A DNA stretch of 19,649 nucleotides from Solobacterium sp. (GTDB taxonomy: Bacteria; Bacillota_I; Bacilli_A; Erysipelotrichales; Erysipelotrichaceae), in the NCBI GenBank assembly GCA_016284975.1, contig JAEEPV010000054.1, positions 1 through 19,649 on the forward strand, read 5' to 3'. Of this stretch, positions 6,268-13,539 are shown piece after piece. The first letter of the stretch is position 1. Each line of letters begins with the position of its first letter. A program made the translations under genes and the position numbers. The notes under the pieces were generated by a model, which was not told the origin of the DNA, did not search any database, and saw only the letters and a list, made by a program, of their open reading frames with translations.

Positions 6268-7557
6268 CTACATATACTTATCCAGAACTTCGTCGATGGA
6301 CGGATTTTTCCTGATCTTTAAGCTGCGGATCGGTTTTCCACGGAAGATGACCATTGATACATTACGCAGAACAGAAAGATCATCCAATGGGTTCTTTGGA
6401 ACGACGATCATATCTGCAGACTTCCCCTTCTCGATACTTCCGGTGATGTTGTCGATTCCGGCAATCTGCGCATTTTTCAATGTTGCGGTATGAAGGGCCT
6501 CCTGTGCGGAGACGCCAATATATTTCTGAAAATAGCAGAGTTCTCTCCAGAAATTGTAATGAACGATGAACGGGCATCCAACATCATTGCCAAGACCGAC
6601 CGGAATATCATTCGCCAGGCAGGTCCTTACACATTCTACAATGCCTTCCATGACGATCTGACCGTTTTTCTTAGCAGCGGGAAGCGCATGGCTTTCTGAT
6701 AGCTCCATAAACGCATACGGAATGATCGGAGAGAATGTACAGATCTCTGCGGCAGAACGCTCTTTGAACAGACGAATGATCTCTTCCGAAGTATGGGCTC
6801 CGTGCTCGATTGTATCAACACCGTTTTCCAGGGCAACTTTCAGACCTTCACTGCCTTCCACATGAGCGGCAACCTTATACCCAAGCCGGTGTGCTTCATC
6901 ACAAGCCGCTTTTACAATCTCCGGCGGCATACGCAGTACACCGGGTTCTCCCTCATCCGAAGAATCCATTACCCCGCCGGTGATCATCAGCTTGATCAGA
7001 TCCGGCTTTGTCGCGGCAATCTGCCGAACATGCTCAGCGGCTTCTTCCGGTGTAGAGGCAATCGTAGCAATCGATCCTGCAAAATGCCCTCCCGGTACCG
7101 AAATACCCGTATTGGCAACGATCATTCTCGGGCCGATCTTTTTCCCTTCATTAATCGCATCACGGATCTGTGCGTCAAAATCCAGAATTCCGCCAACGGT
7201 ACGCATTGTCGTAACACCACTTAACAGTTCCGTCTTTGCATAGCCTTCCAGCATCTTCTTTACAACTGCCTGAATCACTTTACCGCTGGTCAGAAGGTTA
7301 TACAGCTTTGTATAATCAACCGGTTTCTGATTCTGTTTCGGTGGTTTTCCGCTGGTCGCAAGATGTACATGCAGATTAATGAGACCCGGCAAAAGATAAG
7401 CACCCTGCAGATCGATCGTTTCATATCCTTCCGGGACTTTGGAGTCTTCAACGATATCTTCGATGATTTCACCATCGGTAAGAACTGCTTTCCCTGTTAA
7501 GGGCACCATATATCTTGTGCCATCCAGTATGGTTCCGTTTCGGTATGCGTATTTCAT
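6268..7557 (-). CDS. metal-dependent amidohydrolase, imidazolonepropionase/prolidase-like
   Basis: This 429-residue member of the amidohydrolase superfamily probably hydrolyses an amide, cyclic amide or dipeptide. All usual metal ligands are visible: His63 and His65 (LHVHLA), Lys189 (DLIKLMITGG, the likely carboxylated lysine), His232 (AAHVEG), His252 (IEHGAH) and Asp325 (GLGNDVG). The short beta domain at residues 1-55 and LPGLINLH entry are typical. Within the superfamily it most resembles the subgroup annotated as Xaa-Pro dipeptidase or arginine carboxypeptidase. There is no signal peptide, so it is cytoplasmic. It starts at ATG 7555-7557 after an AGGGAAG site, 41 bases downstream of a GntR regulator gene that likely controls it. 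The exact substrate is unknown. Confidence 0.85.
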   Translation of the reverse strand: MKYAYRNGTILDGTRYMVPLTGKAVLTDGEIIEDIVEDSKVPEGYETIDLQGAYLLPGLINLHVHLATSGKPPKQNQKPVDYTKLYNLLTSGKVIQAVVKKMLEGYAKTELLSGVTTMRTVGGILDFDAQIRDAINEGKKIGPRMIVANTGISVPGGHFAGSIATIASTPEEAAEHVRQIAATKPDLIKLMITGGVMDSSDEGEPGVLRMPPEIVKAACDEAHRLGYKVAAHVEGSEGLKVALENGVDTIEHGAHTSEEIIRLFKERSAAEICTFSPIIPYAFMELSESHALPAAKKNGQIVMEGIVECVRTCLANDIPVGLGNDVGCPFIVHYNFWRELCYFQKYIGVSAQEALHTATLKNAQIAGIDNITGSIEKGKSADMIVVPKNPLDDLSVLRNVSMVIFRGKPIRSLKIRKNPSIDEVLDKYM

Positions 7558-7598
7558 AGTCTTCCCTGTCTGTTTTCCGTTCTTCCGGCTTTTTCCAG

Positions 7599-8318
7599 CT
7601 AATAACTGTATTTTACTGTTAATTCGTAATCTCCGGCCAGATACGCCGTATAAGAGTATTCGATTGGAACTGTCCCGGAACTTCCGTTCCTTACCCGACG
7701 CATGACAGCCACCGGTTCTTTCAGCTCAAGCAGTTCCTGTTCCCGTTCATTTACAAAAGAAGCCGTAAACCGTTCCAGGATCTCTGTGACCGGGTGTCCT
7801 TTTTCACTCAGCAGTTCATACAGAGAACCTCTATACGTTTCCAGGCTTTCCGGTTCCAGGTTGAGATTCAGATAGGTTGTATTGATCGCAATCGGTTTTC
7901 TTTTTGAAAACAGCAGACGTTCCAGCTTCAAAACAGTCTGGTCTGCCGGAATCTGAAAGAAAGAGGTTACTTCAGACGGTGCTGTTTCATAGGTCACGGA
8001 TACGATTCTTCGATCCCTGCGGTCATTAAACTCATTGACCTGCTTTGCCCGAAGTGTCGTTGAAATCTCATAATGGCTCGGATTGATACTTGTTCCGCTT
8101 CCCCTTTGACGTGCAATGTATCCATCTTTTCTCAGCTCATCCATCGCTCTGCGAATCGTAACCCGTGAACAGGAAAACTCTTCCATGAGTTTCATCTCCG
8201 GCGGAATAATAAGACTGTCCCCATAGCGGTTCTGTTCGATCTGTTCCCTCATTGTTTCATAAACGTGTCTCCAGAGAGCTTTTTTAACAATTCTTTTCTT
8301 ACGCATTGTTTCCATCAT
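7599..8318 (-). CDS. GntR-family regulator, HutC/UTRA type
   Basis: This is a 239-residue transcription factor. Residues about 12-80 form the GntR winged helix, ending in the recognition region CSRVTIRRAMDELRKDGYIARQRG... that is characteristic of the family. Residues about 95-235 match the UTRA effector-binding domain, with the SVTYETAPSEV and LERLLFSKRKPIAINTTYL segments. Such proteins usually repress a neighbouring catabolic gene and release DNA on binding a small ligand. The gene lies directly upstream of the amidohydrolase in the same direction, so the enzyme's substrate or product is the likely ligand (inference). Two adjacent ATG codons could serve as the start (8316-8318 or 8313-8315); the ribosome binding site is weak. 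Confidence 0.88.
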   Translation of the reverse strand: MMETMRKKRIVKKALWRHVYETMREQIEQNRYGDSLIIPPEMKLMEEFSCSRVTIRRAMDELRKDGYIARQRGSGTSINPSHYEISTTLRAKQVNEFNDRRDRRIVSVTYETAPSEVTSFFQIPADQTVLKLERLLFSKRKPIAINTTYLNLNLEPESLETYRGSLYELLSEKGHPVTEILERFTASFVNEREQELLELKEPVAVMRRVRNGSSGTVPIEYSYTAYLAGDYELTVKYSY

Positions 8319-8326
8319 TTCTTTCC

Positions 8327-8367
8327 GGTAAATGATTACCCTTTATGATTATATACAATGCATGCAT
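8327..8367 (-). promoter_or_regulatory. candidate promoter and operators of the gntR operon
   Basis: The minus strand carries a perfect TATAAT at 8348-8353. The palindrome ATGCATGCAT (8358-8367) falls where the -35/-10 spacer would be. A second inverted repeat, GGTAA-ATGA-TTACC (8327-8340), lies between the -10 and the start codon. Either could be the GntR operator. The -35 is poor. Confidence 0.35.
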
Positions 8368-8426
8368 ATGTGATATTAAAATTCCATTATATGGCTTGTT
8401 TCTTCTGATCTGTATATTCACTCAGC

Positions 8427-8452
8427 TTCTTTCTGTTCCGGTACAGAAAGAA
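8427..8452. repeat. 10-bp perfect inverted repeat beside the cysK terminator
   Basis: TTCTTTCTGT and ACAGAAAGAA are separated by six bases. The repeat directly abuts the cysK terminator stem, and its right arm supplies that terminator's T-rich tail on the minus strand. Confidence 0.55.
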
Positions 8453-8505
8453 ACCCCTGTAAGCTCAGCGGAACGGGGTCGTTGTTCTGCAGATCTTACA
8501 GGGGT
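8446..8505 (-). terminator. terminator of metY-cysK
   Basis: On the minus strand ACCCCTGTAAG and CTTACAGGGGT form an 11-bp perfect stem with a 31-base loop, followed by TTCTTTCT. It lies 15 bases after the cysK stop. Confidence 0.75.
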
Positions 8506-8519
8506 AGAAGTAACGGTGA

Positions 8520-9455
8520 TTACTGTTCCTGGAACAGTGCGGTCGAATAATAACGGTCTCCGCTGTCCGGCAGCATGGCAACAATCGTCTTCCCTGCATT
8601 TTCTTCTTTCTTCGCCAGCGTGATTGCCGCAAACAGAGACGCACCGGAAGAAATACCGACTGAGATGCCTTCTGTTTTAGCGAGAAGCTTGGCTGCTTCA
8701 AAAGCACTTTCATTTTCTACCGGGAATACCTTGTCATAGACAGATGTATTCAGCACAGCCGGTACAAATCCAGCACCGATTCCCTGGATCTTATGTGCAC
8801 CGCCATGGCCTTCCGAGAGAACCGGAGAAGATGCTGGTTCGACTGCAATAACCTGAACGGAAGGTTTCTTTTCCTTCAGATATTCACCGGTACCGGTAAT
8901 GGTTCCGCCGGTTCCGACACCAGCCACGAAGATATCCACTTCACCATCGGTATCGTTATAGATTTCCGGTCCGGTGGTCGCTTTATGAATTGCCGGGTTT
9001 GCCGGGTTATCAAACTGTGCAGGAATAAAGCTGTCCGGGATTTCTTTAGCGAGTTCTTCTGCCTTGGCAATTGCGCCCTTCATTCCCTTTGCGCCTTCGG
9101 TCAGTTCCAGCTCTGCGCCGTAAGCCTTGAGAATGTTTCTTCTCTCAACGCTCATGGTTTCCGGCATGGTAAGGATAATGCGATATCCTTTAGCAGCCGC
9201 AATCGCAGCCAGACCAATACCGGTATTGCCGGAAGTTGGCTCGATGATAACAGAGCCTTTATGAAGTTTTCCCGTCTTTTCTGCGTCTTCAATCATCGCT
9301 TTTGCGATACGGTCTTTTACGCTTCCCGTCGGATTGAAGTATTCAAGCTTCAGAAGAAGTCTCGCCTTGAGACCTTCCGACTGTTCCAGATTTACTGCTT
9401 CAACAAGTGGTGTATTACCAATTAATTCAACTGCCCCTTTATAAATTTTTGTCAT
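8520..9455 (-). CDS. cysK: cysteine synthase A (O-acetylserine thiol-lyase)
   Basis: This PLP enzyme makes L-cysteine from O-acetylserine and sulfide in the cytoplasm. It has 311 residues, the normal length. Motifs in order: the PLP-binding Lys47 in GSVKDRIA, the substrate loop PTSGNTG at 73-79, the phosphate-binding GVGTGGT, and GISSGAS near the C-terminus. A strong AGGAGAGG site precedes the ATG. It lies 17 bases downstream of metY and shares its promoter and leader, so both sulfhydrylation routes (to cysteine and to homocysteine) are expressed together. The only other sulfur gene visible nearby is the divergent Rrf2 regulator. Cystathionine beta-synthase-like members share these motifs, but the length and context favour CysK. 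Confidence 0.93.
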   Translation of the reverse strand: MTKIYKGAVELIGNTPLVEAVNLEQSEGLKARLLLKLEYFNPTGSVKDRIAKAMIEDAEKTGKLHKGSVIIEPTSGNTGIGLAAIAAAKGYRIILTMPETMSVERRNILKAYGAELELTEGAKGMKGAIAKAEELAKEIPDSFIPAQFDNPANPAIHKATTGPEIYNDTDGEVDIFVAGVGTGGTITGTGEYLKEKKPSVQVIAVEPASSPVLSEGHGGAHKIQGIGAGFVPAVLNTSVYDKVFPVENESAFEAAKLLAKTEGISVGISSGASLFAAITLAKKEENAGKTIVAMLPDSGDRYYSTALFQEQ

Positions 9456-9472
9456 GATTTCCTCTCCTATCG

Positions 9473-10753
9473 TTATACTGCCGCAAATCCTTCATCAAGA
9501 TCCTTGATGATGTCATCAATATGTTCTGTTCCGATCGATAGACGGATCGTGGAAGGACGGATCCCCGCTTCTTCCAGTTCCGCTTCGCTCAGCTGTGAAT
9601 GTGTGGTTGTGGCCGGATGAATTACAAGGCTCTTAACATCCGCTACATTCGCCAGCAGTGAGAACAGTTTCAGGTGATCTATGAAGCGGAATGCCTCATC
9701 TTTTCCGCCTTCAATATCGAATGTGAAGATCGAAGCTCCTCCTTCCGGAAAATATTTCTGATACAGGTCATGATCCGGATGATCTTCAAGAGAAGGATGA
9801 TTCACATTTTTCACCTTCGGATGATTCTTCAGATATTCTACTACCTTTACGGTATTCTCAACATGCCGTTCAATTCGCAGGGAAAGTGTTTCTGTTCCCT
9901 GCAGCAGCAAAAACGCTGCGAACGGCGAGATACAGGCGCCGGTATCCCGTAGTAAGATGGCTCGGATATAGGTCACAAATGCGGCCGGTCCGGCTGCTTC
10001 AGTAAAGCGTACACCATGATAGCTTGGGTTTGGTTCACTGAGCCATGGGTATCTACCGTTCTTTGCCCAGTCGAACTTTCCGGAATCAACTATGACTCCT
10101 CCCAGTGTCGTACCATGACCGCCGATAAACTTGGTTGCGGAATGTACTACGACATCTGCGCCGTGTTCGATCGGTCTTAACAGATATGGTGTTGCGAAGG
10201 TATTGTCGATCACAAGCGGAAGGTTATACCTGTGTGCCAGTTCCGCCAGGGCATCGATATCCGGAATATCACTGTTTGGATTTCCCAGTGTTTCGATATA
10301 GATCGCCTTGGTGTTTTCCTGAATCGCTTCTTCGACTTCCTTCAGATTATGAATGTCTACGAGAGTGGTCTCGATACCATAGAGCGGTAATGTATTTGCC
10401 AGAAGATTGGCAGAACCGCCGTAGATCGTACGCTGTGCAACAATATGTTCACCCTTTGTCGCCAGAGCCTGAATGGTATAGGTAATCGCAGCTGCACCGG
10501 AGGCCACCGCTAACGCTGCGCTGCCTCCTTCCAGAGCTGCCAAGCGCTCTTCAAATGCGCCCTGTGTTGAATTGGTAAGACGGCCGTAGATATTACCGGC
10601 ATCTTTCAATGCGAACCGGTCCGCTGCGTGCTGAGAATTATTGAATACATAACTCGTGGTTGCGTAGATCGGAACTGCTCGTGCCCCGCTTGCGGGATCT
10701 GGTGTTTCCTGACCGGCATGAATCTGCAGTGTTTCAAAATGAGCCTTTGACAT
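9473..10753 (-). CDS. metY: O-acetylhomoserine sulfhydrylase
   Basis: This PLP enzyme of the Cys/Met metabolism family makes homocysteine directly from O-acetylhomoserine and sulfide. It has 426 residues, the typical MetY length and longer than the roughly 380-residue cystathionine enzymes. The N-terminal ETLQIHAGQ, the SSYVF-like TTSYVFN, and the PLP lysine Lys208 in [16 protein letters not shown] are diagnostic. The C-terminal [15 protein letters not shown] is also typical of MetY. It is the first gene of the metY-cysK operon, behind a leader of about 157 bases with a short Cys-containing ORF. The ribosome binding site GGGAG lies 10 bases before the ATG and is part of a possible inhibitory pairing described separately. 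Confidence 0.93.
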   Translation of the reverse strand: MSKAHFETLQIHAGQETPDPASGARAVPIYATTSYVFNNSQHAADRFALKDAGNIYGRLTNSTQGAFEERLAALEGGSAALAVASGAAAITYTIQALATKGEHIVAQRTIYGGSANLLANTLPLYGIETTLVDIHNLKEVEEAIQENTKAIYIETLGNPNSDIPDIDALAELAHRYNLPLVIDNTFATPYLLRPIEHGADVVVHSATKFIGGHGTTLGGVIVDSGKFDWAKNGRYPWLSEPNPSYHGVRFTEAAGPAAFVTYIRAILLRDTGACISPFAAFLLLQGTETLSLRIERHVENTVKVVEYLKNHPKVKNVNHPSLEDHPDHDLYQKYFPEGGASIFTFDIEGGKDEAFRFIDHLKLFSLLANVADVKSLVIHPATTTHSQLSEAELEEAGIRPSTIRLSIGTEHIDDIIKDLDEGFAAV

Positions 10754-10761
10754 GTTTATTA

Positions 10762-10831
10762 TTCTCCCTTTCTGTTTTCAGACACATTTAAATCAGAGAA
10801 CAACACATTCGCTCATTTCCGGATTTCTCCC
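10762..10831 (-). promoter_or_regulatory. candidate cysteine-responsive attenuator of metY
   Basis: Three short segments in the leader can pair exclusively. GGGAGAA at 10825-10831 lies inside the leader ORF. TTCTCT at 10795-10800 directly follows the two Cys codons. A second GGGAGAA at 10762-10768 is the metY ribosome binding site. TTCTCT can pair with either GGGAGAA copy (6 bp, one G-T). A ribosome paused on the Cys codons would cover TTCTCT and free the metY site. The pairing is visible; the regulation is inferred. Confidence 0.4.
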
Positions 10832-10856
10832 GGATCCAATGGATCACTGCATTCAT
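10788..10856 (-). CDS. 22-residue leader peptide with tandem Cys codons upstream of metY
   Basis: A short ORF lies in the metY leader, too short for routine gene calling. It encodes MNAVIHWIREKSGNERMCCS followed by LI and a TAA stop. The start at 10856 is preceded by AAAGGAAAG, a reasonable ribosome binding site about nine bases away. The two TGT cysteine codons (10800-10805) come after a Met codon and five codons before the stop, as expected of a peptide that reports charged Cys-tRNA supply. The stop lies 34 bases before the metY ATG. Short Cys-rich leader ORFs ahead of cysteine genes are known in mycobacteria; none is known to me for this type of organism. The ORF could still be chance in 157 bases. 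Confidence 0.5.
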   Translation of the reverse strand: MNAVIHWIREKSGNERMCCSLI

Positions 10857-10916
10857 GGAGCTTTCTTTCCTTTCCACAGACAGCCTGATGAGTTCGGCTT
10901 TTTTCTGAATGATTGA

Positions 10917-10945
10917 ATGATATCCCCATTCGCCTACTATGTCAA
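10917..10945 (-). promoter_or_regulatory. metY-cysK promoter
   Basis: On the minus strand a perfect TTGACA (10940-10945) and TATCAT (10917-10922) are 17 bases apart, predicting a start near 10910 and a 157-base leader. The -35 is embedded in ACCTATTGACA, overlapping the first AATAGGT box (plus strand), where the Rrf2 protein could block it. Confidence 0.75.
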
Positions 10946-10993
10946 TAGGTTTTTATTGTTCATTTTGATTTACCCTGCGATATAATAGGTAAA
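10944..10993 (+). promoter_or_regulatory. rrf2 promoter and candidate Rrf2 operators
   Basis: AATAGGT occurs at 10944-10950 (over the metY -35) and at 10984-10990 (over the rrf2 -10), exactly 40 bases apart on the same strand. The second copy is part of the inverted repeat TTTACC/GGTAAA (10969-10974, 10988-10993). The rrf2 -10 is a perfect TATAAT at 10981-10986; the best -35, TTGTTC, is 19 bases upstream. Confidence 0.5.
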
Positions 10994-11011
10994 AAGATCG
11001 GAGATGAAAAT

Positions 11012-11431
11012 ATGATTTCAACAAAAGGACGGTACGCACTCAGAGTTATGATTGATCTTGCAGAACATGAAACTGATGGCTTGATTCCGCTGAAGGATAT
11101 TTCAGAACGTCAGGATATATCCAAGAAATATCTGGAGATCATCGTCCGGGATCTTGTCCGCTCCGGTCTCATTGAAGGCTTCAGCGGAAAAGGAGGAGGT
11201 TATCGTCTCTGTCGGAAACCGAAAGATTATTCCCTCGGAGAGATTCTTGAGAATACCGAAGGTTCTCTTGCGGTCGTCGCTTGTCTTGCGCCGGATGCCG
11301 ACAGCTGCCCGCGGGAAAAAATCTGCCGCACACTTCCTCTATGGAAAGAATACGATCAGCTTACACACGATTTCTTTTACGGAAAAAAGCTCAGCGATTA
11401 TATAGGCAAGGTTAAAGGCAGTAAGCATTGA
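11012..11431 (+). CDS. Rrf2-family regulator of sulfur metabolism (CymR/IscR-like)
   Basis: This 139-residue Rrf2 protein begins MISTKGRYALRVMIDLA, the classic winged-helix opening. The recognition region is residues 29-60 and the wing GKGGGYRL follows. Unlike B. subtilis CymR as I recall it, it has three conserved cysteines after the dimer helix: Cys91, Cys99 and Cys105 (CPREKICR). They match the Fe-S cluster positions of IscR/NsrR-like members, with spacing 7 and 5. It may therefore sense Fe-S status or cysteine supply. It is transcribed divergently from metY-cysK, and repeated AATAGGT boxes sit on both promoters, so it probably represses them and itself. A GGAGATG site precedes the ATG. 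CymR, IscR and generic Rrf2 cannot be told apart with certainty. Confidence 0.88.
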   Translation: MISTKGRYALRVMIDLAEHETDGLIPLKDISERQDISKKYLEIIVRDLVRSGLIEGFSGKGGGYRLCRKPKDYSLGEILENTEGSLAVVACLAPDADSCPREKICRTLPLWKEYDQLTHDFFYGKKLSDYIGKVKGSKH

Positions 11432-11510
11432 CAGTATCTCTTCTATTATTCAGAAACTGTATACTTCTTACGCCTCCGGGTATTATCTTGGGGTTGCAGT
11501 TCCACAAAGA

Positions 11511-11544
11511 TGATTGACTTGTATTTTGGAATACAATCATTTTC
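11511..11544. terminator. bidirectional terminator between rrf2 and the anchored hypothetical gene
   Basis: TTGTATT and AATACAA form a 7-bp stem, extended by ATGATTG/AATCAT, followed by TTTT on the plus strand. It overlaps the stop codon of the minus-strand gene at 11537, and that strand has only a weak T tract. Confidence 0.45.
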
Positions 11545-12055
11545 TGTTTAATGCATGTTTACTTTTTCTGAAAATCATGCTGTAAAACTTATAATCATCA
11601 ATATACACAATCGGGATCCGCTTATAGGTTACAGTTCCATTTACTCCTGTTGATGACTGGTGATCTTCGGAGGCGATTCCAATTTCCAGCACATAGGATT
11701 CCTCACCGATCATGATTCTGAGTTTATGTGCCATGTCATAACGAATCGGTTTAGTCTCCTGCGGCGGAATTGCCCAGTCCAGAAATTCATAGACTCCTTC
11801 ATTCTTTCCTTCCGGTATACCGGTGATTCTGCTGAAATAAGCTCCGGCATCCAGGATAACGGTTTTCCCGTCTCCGTTAAATGTCATGGTTCCATAATCA
11901 CATGTAAATACACCGTCATGCGGTAATGGCTCAGGTGAATCCGGGTCAAATGAGTAATCCTCTTCTTTCTCCGGTTTCGACAAAACATACATCAGTCCGA
12001 AAAATACCGCCAGAACAAGAAGTATGATTGCTGCGATTTTCAGTGTTTTCTTCAT
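11537..12055 (-). CDS. membrane-anchored extracellular hypothetical protein
   Basis: This 172-residue protein is of unrecognised family. MKKTLK is followed by a hydrophobic stretch (IAAIILLVLAVFFGLMYVL, residues 7-25) that is either a signal anchor or an uncleaved signal peptide; there is no lipobox. The rest is soluble and beta-rich, beginning with an acidic/Pro-rich linker (EEDYSFDPDSPEPLP). It probably lies outside the membrane. One cysteine (CDYGTM) is present. The ribosome binding site is weak (CAGGA). It is divergent from the VanY-like lipoprotein gene, and both products are exported, which hints at a shared envelope role but does not show it. Confidence 0.8.
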   Translation of the reverse strand: MKKTLKIAAIILLVLAVFFGLMYVLSKPEKEEDYSFDPDSPEPLPHDGVFTCDYGTMTFNGDGKTVILDAGAYFSRITGIPEGKNEGVYEFLDWAIPPQETKPIRYDMAHKLRIMIGEESYVLEIGIASEDHQSSTGVNGTVTYKRIPIVYIDDYKFYSMIFRKSKHALNRK

Positions 12056-12204
12056 AGTCTGATCCTGTTCGATGTGCTGATTTTATTCTATTGGAATAAT
12101 CCATTCTTTGCATCAGCCTTTACCACTTCAGACCTTGATAAGTCATCGGATAACGTTGTTACTAAACTGTACGTAAGCGGAAACCATAACGGTATTTCAG
12201 GGAT

Positions 12205-12210
12205 TATAAT
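12205..12210 (+). promoter_or_regulatory. candidate -10 element of the VanY-like gene
   Basis: A perfect TATAAT lies 24 bases before the ATG and close upstream of the CAGGAGA ribosome binding site. No convincing -35 is present, so activation or an alternative start is possible. Confidence 0.35.
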
Positions 12211-12234
12211 ATTCGGGTAACAGGAGATCGAACT

Positions 12235-13281
12235 ATGAGAACAATCAAAGCACTTCTGTCAGTACTGGTAATGGCGCTTACGCTGTCCGGATGTAAAACA
12301 CAGCAGCAGGAACCGCAAACCGAAATGCCAGCTGCTGATACAGAAGTTATATCGGAAACGAAAGATGGTGATGAAACAGTGGATTATCTGGTTGTTGTCA
12401 ACAAACTGAACCCGCTTCCGGAGAACTGGGAGTCAATTATCAAAACAGTTACTGTAACCAATCAGCTTGGCCGGGAAGTAGAAGTCGAACAGACTGCCTA
12501 TGAAGCCTATCTGAAACTGAAAGAAGATCTGGAAAAAGAAGGCATTTACATCGACCTGGATTCCGTCCGCAGAAGTGTTGCAGAACAGCAGCGGATCATG
12601 GATGATTTCACAAAAGAATACGGAGCGGATTATGCACAGAAGTATGTTGCGGTTCCGGGTTACAGTGAACATCATACCGGTCTTGCACTGGATGTATATC
12701 TGATCGTTGACGGAAAAACCGTCATCGAAAATTCCGAGATGGAAGCCCATCCGGAGATCTGGGAAGTCGTTCATAAGAAAATGCCCGAATATGGATTCAT
12801 CCTTCGTTATATGCCCGGAAAGGAACATATAACGGGTTATGGCTATGAACCATGGCATCTGCGTTATGTCGGTGTGGAAGCCGCAAAAGACATAACGGAA
12901 AAAGGCGTTACACTGGAGGGTTATTTAGGCATGGTAAAAGAAACCGATCCGAAAATCGACTACGGGAATTCTTCGATCTATACAAAAGAAGAAATGGATT
13001 CTGTCATTACACAGATCAAATGCAAGTTCGCAGAGTGGAAAGGATGCGAGCTGAAGAGGATTCGTTATGCGGGTGATGAATGCACTGCAAAAGAAAACGT
13101 TGAATGGCTCAATACATTCGGTGACACGAAGTATGTGAAAGCCATTGAATTCCTGATGGACTTCCATACCGCAAAGGATATTCAAAGCACCATGGAACCG
13201 GATTATGACTATAACTATTATCAGTGGTGGCTTGGTCAGACGGAAGACGGCAGCTGGGATATCGTCAGCTGGGGTTATTAA
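12235..13281 (+). CDS. VanY-like D-Ala-D-Ala carboxypeptidase lipoprotein (peptidase M15B)
   Basis: This zinc peptidase trims the terminal D-Ala from peptidoglycan stem peptides outside the cell. It has 348 residues. A lipoprotein signal peptide ends in LSGC (Cys20), followed by a Gln/Glu-rich linker. The M15B domain spans about residues 80-220, with SEHHTGLALD (zinc ligands His146 and Asp153) and EPWH (catalytic Glu205, ligand His208). About 115 further residues at the C-terminus, rich in Trp and Tyr, are an accessory region I do not recognise. A CAGGAGA site precedes the ATG and a terminator follows, so it is monocistronic. No VanRS or other vancomycin-resistance genes are nearby, so a housekeeping wall role is more likely than resistance. 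Confidence 0.92.
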   Translation: MRTIKALLSVLVMALTLSGCKTQQQEPQTEMPAADTEVISETKDGDETVDYLVVVNKLNPLPENWESIIKTVTVTNQLGREVEVEQTAYEAYLKLKEDLEKEGIYIDLDSVRRSVAEQQRIMDDFTKEYGADYAQKYVAVPGYSEHHTGLALDVYLIVDGKTVIENSEMEAHPEIWEVVHKKMPEYGFILRYMPGKEHITGYGYEPWHLRYVGVEAAKDITEKGVTLEGYLGMVKETDPKIDYGNSSIYTKEEMDSVITQIKCKFAEWKGCELKRIRYAGDECTAKENVEWLNTFGDTKYVKAIEFLMDFHTAKDIQSTMEPDYDYNYYQWWLGQTEDGSWDIVSWGY

Positions 13282-13307
13282 TCTCACATTGTCTCTTAAA
13301 TGCATTA

Positions 13308-13337
13308 CAGACTGTCATTATCAGCAGTCTGTTTTTT
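13308..13337 (+). terminator. terminator of the VanY-like gene
   Basis: CAGACTG (13308-13314) and CAGTCTG (13325-13331) form a perfect 7-bp stem followed by six T. Confidence 0.88.
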
Positions 13338-13424
13338 GTTGCATGAAACTGCCTAATTATGATGCTTGAAAAAAAGCAGGATTATTAACCTCCGTTTCAT
13401 CTGGTCGGAACACGGGTAAATTAC

Positions 13425-13524
13425 TTAGGGAACATTTTTAATGATAATACTGCAAAATGTTCCCTAAGTTTTATTGATATTTAGGGAACAAATGATTATA
13501 ATTTGAGAGGAAATGTTCCCTAAA
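13425..13524 (+). repeat. four inverted TTAGGGAACA operator half-sites
   Basis: TTAGGGAACATTTT (13425-13438) and its exact complement AAAATGTTCCCTAA (13454-13467) form a 14-bp perfect inverted repeat with a 15-base gap. TTTAGGGAACA (13480-13490) and TGTTCCCTAAA (13514-13524) form a second, 11-bp pair with a 23-base gap. The third half-site fills the promoter spacer; the fourth lies just before the fic ribosome binding site. Confidence 0.85.
13474..13502 (+). promoter_or_regulatory. fic promoter
   Basis: TTGATA (13474-13479) and a perfect TATAAT (13497-13502) are 17 bases apart. The operator half-site TTTAGGGAACA occupies the spacer, so a protein bound there would exclude RNA polymerase. Confidence 0.8.
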
Positions 13525-13539
13525 ACGGAGGATGCTTTC

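Noticed and set aside
10754..10911. SAM riboswitch or T-box in the metY leader
   Set aside because: The leader is only about 157 bases and contains neither the SAM-I core nor the T-box GGTGG/ACCGCG pairing element.
10871..10913. Plus-strand hairpin AGCC/GGCT with T run as a terminator
   Set aside because: The stem is only 4 bp, and no plus-strand transcript is expected to arrive there.
12235..13281. Vancomycin-resistance locus
   Set aside because: Only a VanY-like lipoprotein is present. There are no VanH/A/X or VanRS genes, so a resistance claim is not supported.
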